Both the position numbers and the translations under genes were made by a program. This document shows, piece by piece, positions 43,601 to 49,254 of a DNA stretch of 49,254 nt; within the stretch, counting starts at the first letter, position 1; each line of letters opens with the position of its first letter. Below the pieces are notes generated by a model that had not been told where the DNA came from, ran no database searches, and saw only the letters and a list, made by a program, of their open reading frames with translations. The DNA is from Oscillospiraceae bacterium (lineage in GTDB: Bacteria > Bacillota > Clostridia > Oscillospirales > CAG-272), in assembly GCA_015064885.1 (NCBI GenBank), contig SVRJ01000013.1:1-49254 (forward strand), written 5' to 3'.

Positions 43601-44160
43601 CGCAGAGCGAACTGTCCTATGCTCTCAACAGTGTCTGTGCGTGCGTAGCCTGCCGTAACGAGTCTGTCGCACAGCTCCTGCAGTGAGTATTCTTCACCAA
43701 AGGAAAGCCGTATGAGAGAGCCCTCGTAATCCTCGGGAGATATCGTATACCCGAGCAGAGCGTCGGGTGTGGTAACTACGGCATCGAGTGACATGTCAAC
43801 TATGCCGTAAAGCACCTTAAGCCTCTCGTGCTCGTAGTCACGGGAGGCGATTATGTTATAAAAGTTAAGGTCTCGTGTGATGTAGAACTCTGCGCGCAGA
43901 CCGAATCGCTTCAGCGATTCCGCCTTCTTTCTGCATTCGCGCTCGTTTGCACATACTATGAGAGAGGTCCCCTCGCTTCGCTTTACCGACGAGATGAGAA
44001 ACGCATCCTCAGCGCCTTCACAGAGCCCGGTCACGAGAATGGGGTATTTTCTTTTTGCCTTCATTTGAGCGTCAACAAGCTCGGCATACCCCGCAAAATC
44101 CCTGTCCCTCCCGAATACTTCTATCGGAAGCGAAGGGGCGTTTACAGATCTTTTTGTCAT
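40612..44160 (-). CDS. mfd: Transcription-repair coupling factor
   Basis: 1182 residues, full length. UvrB-like N-terminal domains (1-350), the RNA-polymerase-interacting CarD-like domain at about 512-570 (EGDYVVHENYGIG), then the RecG-type translocase with GDVGFGKTE at 666-674, DEEQRFG and TATPIPRTL, and the C-terminal regulatory domain. It removes RNA polymerase stalled at DNA damage and recruits UvrA. AGGAG lies 4 nt before the ATG. It follows pth by 19 nt in the common pth-mfd order. Confidence 0.97.
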   Translation of the reverse strand: MTKRSVNAPSLPIEVFGRDRDFAGYAELVDAQMKAKRKYPILVTGLCEGAEDAFLISSVKRSEGTSLIVCANERECRKKAESLKRFGLRAEFYITRDLNFYNIIASRDYEHERLKVLYGIVDMSLDAVVTTPDALLGYTISPEDYEGSLIRLSFGEEYSLQELCDRLVTAGYARTDTVESIGQFALRGGILDIFPAFFDGDGKTRNNTPIRIEFFGDEVDRMVSFDPESQRSVDSLDRVTVPPAKELIITQEKRERIEKEISAQIKRARSPQARETLRTELSECRAGGEINFADKYITSVIPLRTTLLDYLTLCPCAYFIGRNAIKERLDASVKRIWQDAEDMIENELISDKNADYTAPESRIESFKAGTVCVNIDSFSQSGGGEKLGGYISFRTRHTASYEESYPLLKEDIDGYMSQTFSVAVISENESTALSLCNDLEKDGYIVSRDGELRNGAITVIYDTYVAPFELSSSKFVVLSTLPGERRARPGTSASSKVRRSRGGADKISAFTELKEGDYVVHENYGIGVYCGIEKMTSNGVTKDYINLKYAGTDRLYIPTDKIDRISKYIGGSSDDMSVKLSKLGTNEWSKTTAKAKASAKEMAKDLIKLYAARSRKPGFAFPPDDDYQQSFDSAFEYEETSSQLEAIDDIKADMQLPRPMDRLLCGDVGFGKTEIALRAAYKAILGGKQVALLVPTTILALQHFNTALARMRPFLVNIEMLSRFRTPKQQAEIIRRVRRGEIDLLIGTHRLLSKDIEFSDLGLLIVDEEQRFGVKQKERIKQMTENVDVLTLTATPIPRTLNMALGGIRDISVLDEAPGERLPIQTYVLEHDDAIIEDAIRRELRRGGQVFYLFNTVDTISSVAKRLSERIPEARIVYAHGKMEKEELEKIWAEMIMGEIDILISTTIIETGVDVPNANTLIVENAQNLGLSQLHQLRGRVGRSARRAYAYFTFPQNRALSEIASKRLGAIKEYAQFGAGFKIAMRDLEIRGAGNLLGSEQHGHLNAVGYELFIKLLKDAVLEEQGQPTKAESECIVNLDFDAFLPEKYVNSPASRMSLYKKIALIRTKEDISDITDELCDRFGDIPKAADNLIYISYMRAMASKIGLKNIKGDAKNVYITFDPETFNFDVWMDLADDIEKEIRLSITSNDTLRAQIRKADDTIGLINKMFEKYFEILKNHT

Positions 44161-44179
44161 GATCTCCTACTCTGCCGCA

Positions 44180-44791
44180 TTATTGCGGACTTGTATTGCA
44201 TATACGTGTGGCGGTATCCGTATCCCCCGCTATAAGAAGCTCTACGGCTTCGGTCACTCTGTCGAGAGTCGAGTCGAGAGCCTTTCTGTCTGAGGCGGTG
44301 AATTTTGAAAGCACCCAAGCCGCAAGATCATAAGCCGGATGCGGCTTCTGACCGATACCTATCTTTATTCGTGTAAAATTATCGCTTCCGATGTTCTCGA
44401 TTATGCTCTTGAGTCCGTTCTGACCGCCTGCCGAGCCCTTCCTTCTGAGACGCGTTTTTCCCGGCTCGAGATTTATATCGTCAACAAGCACGATCAGCCT
44501 CTCGGGCGGTATCTTGTAGAACGCCATAGCCTCGCGGACAGCCTTGCCCGAATCGTTCATGTACGTGAGCGGCTTCATAACGAGTATCTTTACTCCTCCA
44601 ACGCTCGTTTCGGCTACCATAGCCTTGAATTTCTGTCTGTCCGGAGCGATATAGTGCTTTGAGCAGAAATGATCTGCCGCGATAAAGCCTGCATTGTGCC
44701 TTGTGTTTTCATATTCCTTGCCGAAATTTCCGAGTCCCGCAACGATAAAGCTTACCGCTGAGGCGGAAACGGCGGTGTTTGTGTGTTCCAT
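44180..44791 (-). CDS. pth: Peptidyl-tRNA hydrolase
   Basis: 203 residues. GLGNFGKEYENTRHNAGF near 19-36 holds the catalytic His, KPLTYMNDSG and VDDINLEPGKTRLRRKGSAG follow. In the usual GGHNGLKS motif the His is Gln (GGQNGLKS, codon CAG), a change at a conserved position next to the substrate-binding Asn. It recycles peptidyl-tRNA released from ribosomes. The second ATG (44791) is preferred because AAAGG lies 9 nt before it; the ATG at 44797 would be only 3 nt away. Confidence 0.93.
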   Translation of the reverse strand: MEHTNTAVSASAVSFIVAGLGNFGKEYENTRHNAGFIAADHFCSKHYIAPDRQKFKAMVAETSVGGVKILVMKPLTYMNDSGKAVREAMAFYKIPPERLIVLVDDINLEPGKTRLRRKGSAGGQNGLKSIIENIGSDNFTRIKIGIGQKPHPAYDLAAWVLSKFTASDRKALDSTLDRVTEAVELLIAGDTDTATRICNTSPQ

Positions 44792-44836
44792 TGACATTTA
44801 CCTTTATATCTATACCATATATTCTAAACATATAAA

Positions 44837-44865
44837 ATTATACATCAAAAACGGGTGAAAGTCAA
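44837..44865 (-). promoter_or_regulatory. Promoter of pth-mfd
   Basis: TTGACT (44860-44865) and TATAAT (44837-44842), spacer 17 bp, on the minus strand. Confidence 0.88.
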
Positions 44866-44952
44866 CAAAAAAAGAACTTTGAAAACGAATTGCAGTCAAA
44901 ATTTACAATGCGTTCACAAAAGTGTTTGCTTATAGGGTAGCAAAGAGGAAAA

Positions 44953-44981
44953 ATGTATGGTATAATATTATGTGGTTAACC
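44953..44981 (+). promoter_or_regulatory. Extended -10 promoter of ppdK with a palindrome at the start site
   Basis: TATGGTATAAT (-10 core 44961-44966) with only a weak -35. GGTTAACC, a perfect 8-bp palindrome, lies at 44974-44981 where transcription should begin. The leader to the ATG is about 70 nt. Confidence 0.6.
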
Positions 44982-45043
44982 CGCAAGGGATTAAGCAAAG
45001 TCAAAAATAAAAATTTTATATATCAAAACGGAGGTATTACCGG

Positions 45044-47671
45044 ATGTCCAAAAAGTATGTATATCTTTTTAGCGAAGGCAACGGCTCAATGCGCGAGCTC
45101 CTCGGTGGTAAGGGTGCAAACCTTGCTGAGATGACAAAGCTCGGTCTTCCCGTTCCTCAGGGCTTCACAATTTCCACAGAGGCTTGTACACAGTATTACG
45201 AGGACGGCAAGAGAATCAATGACGAGATCCAGGCAGAGATCATGGAGTATATCGTAAAGATGGAGGATATCACCGGCAAGAAGTTCGGCGATCTCGAGAA
45301 TCCTCTTCTCGTATCCGTTCGTTCGGGTGCGCGTGCTTCCATGCCCGGCATGATGGACACAATACTCAACCTCGGTCTTAACGAGGACGTTGTAGAGGTT
45401 ATGGCTAAGAAGTCTGGCAACCCCAGATGGGCATATGACTGCTACAGAAGATTTATTCAGATGTACTCCGACGTTGTTATGGAAGTCGGCAAGAAGTACT
45501 TTGAAGAGCTCATCGACAAGATGAAAGAAGAAAAGGGAGTTGTATATGACGTTGATCTCACAGCAGACGACCTCAAGGAACTCGCTAACCAGTTCAAGGC
45601 TGAATATAAGTCAAAGATAGGAGAGGATTTCCCCTCCGATCCTAAGGAACAGCTCATGGGAGCTGTTAAGGCAGTATTCCGTTCTTGGGATAACCCCAGA
45701 GCAAACGTATACCGCCGCGACAACGATATTCCTTATTCTTGGGGTACCGCTGTTAACGTACAGATGATGGCATTCGGTAACATGGGTGACAACTGCGGAA
45801 CCGGTGTTGCATTCACACGTGACCCTGCTACAGGTGAAAAGAAGCTCATGGGTGAGTTCCTTGTAAACGCACAGGGTGAAGACGTTGTTGCAGGTGTTCG
45901 TACACCTATGAAGATCGCTGAGATGGAAGAAAAGTTCCCCGCAGCTTTCGCACAGTTCAAGAACGTATGCCAGATCCTCGAAAACCACTATCACGACATG
46001 CAGGATATGGAGTTCACCATCCAGGATGAAAAGCTCTATATGCTCCAGACAAGAAACGGTAAGAGAACAGCTCAGGCTGCTCTTAAGATCGCTTGTGACC
46101 TCGTTGACGAGGGCATGAAGACAGAACAGGAAGCTGTTCTTATGATCGACCCCAGAAACCTCGATACACTTCTCCATCCTCAGTTTGACGCTAAGGCTCT
46201 CAAGGCTGCTACACCTATCGGCAGAGGTCTCGGCGCATCCCCCGGAGCTGCTTGCGGTAAGGTCGTATTCACGGCTGAAGACGCAGAGAATTGGAAGGCA
46301 AGAGGCGAGAAGGTAGTTCTCGTAAGACTTGAAACATCTCCCGAAGATATCACCGGTATGAAGGCATCCCAGGGTATCCTCACAGTTCGTGGCGGTATGA
46401 CATCTCACGCAGCAGTCGTTGCTCGTGGTATGGGTACATGCTGCGTATCCGGTTGCGGCGATATCAAGATGGATGAAGCTAACAAGAAGTTCGAGCTCGC
46501 AGGCAAGACATTCGTTGAAGGCGACTACATCTCTATCGACGGTTCCACAGGTAACATCTACGACGGCATCATCCCCACTGTTGACGCTCAGATCGCAGGT
46601 GAGTTCGGCAGAATCATGGCTTGGGCTGACAAGTACAGAAAGCTTAAGGTTCGTACAAACGCTGATACTCCCAAGGATGCTAAGAAAGCTCGTGAGCTCG
46701 GCGCAGAAGGTATCGGTCTCTGCCGTACAGAGCACATGTTCTTCGAGGCTGACAGAATCGCTGCATTCCGTGAAATGATCTGCTCTGACACAGTTGAAGC
46801 AAGAGAAGCTGCTCTTGAAAAGATACTTCCTTACCAGCAGAACGACTTTGAGGCTCTCTACGAGGCTCTTGAAGGCACACCCGTTTGTATCAGATTCCTC
46901 GATCCTCCTCTCCATGAGTTCGTTCCCACTGAAGAGGCAGACATCAAGGCTCTCGCTGATGCACAGGGCAAGACTGTTGAAGACATCAAGGCTCTTATCG
47001 AATCTCTCCATGAGTTCAACCCCATGATGGGTCACAGAGGATGCCGTCTCGCAGTAACATACCCCGAGATCGCAAAGATGCAGACAACTGCAGTTATCCG
47101 TGCTGCTATCAACGTTCAGAAGAAACATGCAGACTGGAACGTTAAGCCTGAGATCATGATCCCTCTCGTAGGCGATATCAAGGAGCTTAAGTTCGTTAAG
47201 AAGGTAGTTGTTGAAACTGCTGATGCTGAGATCGCTGCTGCAGGCGTTAAGCTTGACTACGAAGTAGGTACAATGATCGAGATTCCTCGTGCGTGCGTAA
47301 CAGCTGATGAGATCGCTAAGGAAGCTGACTTCTTCTGCTTCGGTACAAACGACCTTACACAGATGACATACGGCTTCTCCCGTGATGACGCAGGTAAGTT
47401 CCTCGATGCTTACTATGATACAAAGATATTTGAGAACGACCCGTTCGCAAAGCTCGACCAGGTTGGTGTAGGCGGTCTTATGAAGACAGCTCTCGCACTC
47501 GGCAGACCTGCAAATGCTGACCTCCACGTTGGTATCTGCGGTGAGCACGGTGGTGACCCCACATCCGTTGAGTTCTGCCATGAGATCGGACTTGACTACG
47601 TATCTTGCTCTCCCTTCCGTGTTCCGATAGCAAGACTCGCTGCTGCTCAGGCTGCTATAAAGAACGCATAA
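45044..47671 (+). CDS. ppdK: Pyruvate, phosphate dikinase
   Basis: 875 residues, the length of Clostridium symbiosum PPDK. N-terminal ATP-grasp domain (GGKGANLAEMTKLGLPVPQGF near 23-43), swivelling phosphohistidine domain with His455 in GGMTSHAAVV, the same residue number as the C. symbiosum catalytic His, and a TIM-barrel PEP domain ending in GICGEHGGDP with Cys832. It interconverts PEP + AMP + PPi and pyruvate + ATP + Pi in the cytoplasm. GGAGG at 45030-45034 gives the start. Codon use is strongly biased (GCT, CTC, AAG), more so than in its neighbours, suggesting very high expression. Monocistronic. Confidence 0.98.
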   Translation: MSKKYVYLFSEGNGSMRELLGGKGANLAEMTKLGLPVPQGFTISTEACTQYYEDGKRINDEIQAEIMEYIVKMEDITGKKFGDLENPLLVSVRSGARASMPGMMDTILNLGLNEDVVEVMAKKSGNPRWAYDCYRRFIQMYSDVVMEVGKKYFEELIDKMKEEKGVVYDVDLTADDLKELANQFKAEYKSKIGEDFPSDPKEQLMGAVKAVFRSWDNPRANVYRRDNDIPYSWGTAVNVQMMAFGNMGDNCGTGVAFTRDPATGEKKLMGEFLVNAQGEDVVAGVRTPMKIAEMEEKFPAAFAQFKNVCQILENHYHDMQDMEFTIQDEKLYMLQTRNGKRTAQAALKIACDLVDEGMKTEQEAVLMIDPRNLDTLLHPQFDAKALKAATPIGRGLGASPGAACGKVVFTAEDAENWKARGEKVVLVRLETSPEDITGMKASQGILTVRGGMTSHAAVVARGMGTCCVSGCGDIKMDEANKKFELAGKTFVEGDYISIDGSTGNIYDGIIPTVDAQIAGEFGRIMAWADKYRKLKVRTNADTPKDAKKARELGAEGIGLCRTEHMFFEADRIAAFREMICSDTVEAREAALEKILPYQQNDFEALYEALEGTPVCIRFLDPPLHEFVPTEEADIKALADAQGKTVEDIKALIESLHEFNPMMGHRGCRLAVTYPEIAKMQTTAVIRAAINVQKKHADWNVKPEIMIPLVGDIKELKFVKKVVVETADAEIAAAGVKLDYEVGTMIEIPRACVTADEIAKEADFFCFGTNDLTQMTYGFSRDDAGKFLDAYYDTKIFENDPFAKLDQVGVGGLMKTALALGRPANADLHVGICGEHGGDPTSVEFCHEIGLDYVSCSPFRVPIARLAAAQAAIKNA

Positions 47672-47698
47672 GCTTGGCTTAATACGTAACAAATATTT

Positions 47699-47722
47699 GA
47701 GAGGCACCCTCGGGTGCCTCTC
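47699..47722 (+). terminator. Terminator of ppdK
   Basis: 11-bp stem GAGAGGCACCC / GGGTGCCTCTC with a 2-nt gap and TTTATTTTT tail. Confidence 0.92.
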
Positions 47723-47808
47723 TTTATTTTTGCGCTCGTATAAAAACACGGTAGGAGACGGTGCTTCGACGTCACGCAACATCTGATAGAGAATTTATAT
47801 TGATGCGG

Positions 47809-47837
47809 TTGACATCCAAACGCATTTGTGGTATAAT
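47809..47837 (+). promoter_or_regulatory. Promoter of the phosphodiester glycosidase gene
   Basis: TTGACA (47809-47814) and TATAAT (47832-47837), spacer 17 bp. Confidence 0.9.
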
Positions 47838-47874
47838 TATATTCGAAAATTAAAACCGAAGGGAAGTACACGCT

Positions 47875-49023
47875 ATGGGAAAATATATAAATGCGCCCGA
47901 GGGCTTTGTTGAGAAGGTACGGTATATAGATCTTGGAGATACCGTTAAAGCTGCTGTGTATACCTCCGAGAGATGCCGCGCTTTTGCGGATATGCGAGGA
48001 GTAAGATACGGGGAGATGTTCAACGATAAGGAGCCATTCGATTTCAAGACACATCATTTTACGTTTGATAAGGATGAATTGCGTAAGAACGCGAGCTTTG
48101 ACGTTTCGTTTACTCCTTGGAGAGCCGGAAGAGGAATATTCGCAGACGCAAACGATATCACCTCGGTTACGGTGCGCTACGAAGAAGCTGACCTCATTCC
48201 TTACACCGAGGAAGCAGAGAGAATGGACAGAGGCCTTTGCTTTAAGCATTCGGAGGAAAGAGAAATATGTGAGGGCGCAAAATATGCGATAGAGCACTAC
48301 GAAACCAAGGACGGTGCGCCCGTTGTTGTATATACCTTCAGATACGATCCTACCGTGGTGGAAATGTGTACCGGAACACCTGACGGAACGTACGACTACA
48401 AAGATCAAAAGCAGACCGTAATGGGAGAGGCAGAGTATGCGCTCTCGCAGGGAAAGAGAGTTATAGGAGCCTTCAATGCCGATTTCTTTGATATGTTCGG
48501 CGACTGCGCTCCTTCGGGACTCTGTGTTAAAGACGGTGTTATAATAGCCAATGCAGACTCGAAAAGATACTTCTTCGGCACTAAGAAAAACGGAGACCCC
48601 ATTATAGACAGCCTTGTCGGCAAGACCGGGCTTGTGAACGAGATCGAAAATGCCGTGTGCGGTATAAATCTCCTTCTCGACAACGGTAATATCGTTGACG
48701 TGGGTATAGGCGAGCCGTTCGGATACATAGCGCACCCGAGAACTGTTGCGGGCATTTGCTCTGACGGAAGCGTTATTGTAATGGTTATCGACGGAAGACG
48801 CCCGTGGCATTCGAACGGAGCAACTCTCATCGATGCGGCAAAGCTTCTCCTTTCTCACGGAGCCGTTCGCGGACTTAATCTTGACGGTGGAGGCTCGAGT
48901 ACGTTTATAGTGGAAAATGCAGACGGAAAGCTCGAAATGCTCAATCATCCCGCGGACCTTCACAGACCTACCGAGGATCTTATACGCGACGTATTTAACA
49001 GTATTCTTCTAATAAAGAAATGA
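47875..49023 (+). CDS. Phosphodiester glycosidase family protein (NAGPA domain)
   Basis: 382 residues. The C-terminal half has the NAGPA/PF09992 pattern: VIGAFNADFFDM near 201-212, PRTVAGICSDGSVIVMVIDGRR, and LNLDGGGSSTF near 340. Known members remove GlcNAc from phosphodiesters (human uncovering enzyme) or act on cell-wall or exopolysaccharide phosphodiesters in bacteria. The N-terminal 140 residues are a separate beta-rich domain. No signal peptide or anchor is visible, which is unusual. AAGGGAA at 47859-47865 precedes the ATG. It leads into a metallophosphoesterase 10 nt later, hinting at a shared phosphodiester substrate. Confidence 0.85.
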   Translation: MGKYINAPEGFVEKVRYIDLGDTVKAAVYTSERCRAFADMRGVRYGEMFNDKEPFDFKTHHFTFDKDELRKNASFDVSFTPWRAGRGIFADANDITSVTVRYEEADLIPYTEEAERMDRGLCFKHSEEREICEGAKYAIEHYETKDGAPVVVYTFRYDPTVVEMCTGTPDGTYDYKDQKQTVMGEAEYALSQGKRVIGAFNADFFDMFGDCAPSGLCVKDGVIIANADSKRYFFGTKKNGDPIIDSLVGKTGLVNEIENAVCGINLLLDNGNIVDVGIGEPFGYIAHPRTVAGICSDGSVIVMVIDGRRPWHSNGATLIDAAKLLLSHGAVRGLNLDGGGSSTFIVENADGKLEMLNHPADLHRPTEDLIRDVFNSILLIKK

Positions 49024-49033
49024 GGTGTAACCT

Positions 49034-49254
49034 ATGACTGAATTCAAACATACATTGCGCTTTGATAAGAGCGGGAAATTCCGTATTCTTATGGTGTCGG
49101 ATATACAGGAGACGCTCGATTACGATAAAAGAACGCCGAGGGCACTAAGAATGCTTATAGATCACGTGAAGCCGGATCTTATGATACTCGGAGGGGATAA
49201 CTGCGACGGCAGAAAGGTGAAAACGCGTGAGGAGCTGAAGGCGTATCTCGATAT
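49034..49254 (+). CDS. Metallophosphoesterase (N-terminal part, cut by window end)
   Basis: 73 codons are visible. FRILMVSDIQE holds the first metal-binding Asp and LMILGGDNCDG the second (GD motif), as in calcineurin-like phosphoesterases; the GNHD and GHxH motifs lie beyond the window. GAGGTG at 49022-49027 overlaps the stop of the glycosidase gene, so the two are coupled. Substrate unknown. Confidence 0.8.
   Translation, partial: MTEFKHTLRFDKSGKFRILMVSDIQETLDYDKRTPRALRMLIDHVKPDLMILGGDNCDGRKVKTREELKAYLD

Overview
The window is bacterial chromosome from an anaerobic, probably endospore-forming Firmicute of the class Clostridia, most likely an uncultured gut or rumen-type lineage. Evidence seen in the sequence: strong AGGAGG-type ribosome binding sites, many TTGACA-17-TATAAT promoters, a CIRCE/HrcA site ahead of groES-groEL, an oxygen-independent class III ribonucleotide reductase with its activase, pyrophosphate-linked glycolytic enzymes (PPi-type phosphofructokinase and pyruvate phosphate dikinase), and a spore germination protein behind a sigma-G-like promoter. 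No rRNA, tRNA, CRISPR array, transposase or prophage was seen. Most of the window is housekeeping DNA; the accessory-looking parts are about 30.4-33.8 kb and 34.6-35.9 kb.

Layout. 1-1.6 kb: a class I lysyl-tRNA synthetase start (leftward) divergent from rbfA-nrnA. 1.7-9.7 kb (leftward): a small lipoprotein, an EF-G-like GTPase, thioredoxin reductase, NrdD (fused to a glutaredoxin-like domain, with a promoter carrying two NrdR boxes), and a 4-5-TM protein coupled to nrdG. 9.8-11.3 kb: a GerA/SpoVAF protein with a sigma-G-type promoter. 11.35-18.97 kb (leftward): a six-gene unit, rlmB - degenerate P-type-ATPase-like membrane protein - B12/radical SAM protein - DUF2344 protein - PPi-PFK - short-chain dehydrogenase. 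19.2-21.2 kb (rightward): histidine phosphatase and a lipoprotein. 21.4-30.4 kb (rightward): holA, metallophosphoesterase, a membrane-anchored binding-protein-like protein, AraC regulator, apt, aspS, RNHCP zinc protein and two unknown genes. 30.4-33.8 kb: a palindrome-rich non-coding block, then an sdpR/sdpI-like regulator and membrane protein followed by an ABC exporter. 33.8-35.8 kb: glycerophosphodiesterase, a small XRE repressor divergent from a TM2 protein over a shared operator, and a small AT-rich membrane ORF that may be decayed. 35.98-38.03 kb: groES-groEL. 38.1-44.8 kb: AGCS symporter, PrsA-like lipoprotein, mfd, pth. 45-49.25 kb: ppdK, a phosphodiester glycosidase and a metallophosphoesterase cut by the window end.

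How the genes fit together. NADPH - TrxB - glutaredoxin tail of NrdD is a plausible private electron path for anaerobic dNTP synthesis, activated by NrdG and repressed by NrdR. PPi-PFK and PPDK would let glycolysis run partly on pyrophosphate. The sdpRI-ABC block looks like an autoregulated envelope-stress or bacteriocin-immunity cassette. The strongest candidates for undescribed biology are the catalytically dead P-type-ATPase-like protein in the rlmB operon, the NrdD-redoxin fusion, the XRE/TM2 switch, and the unassigned gene pair at 28.6-30.4 kb.
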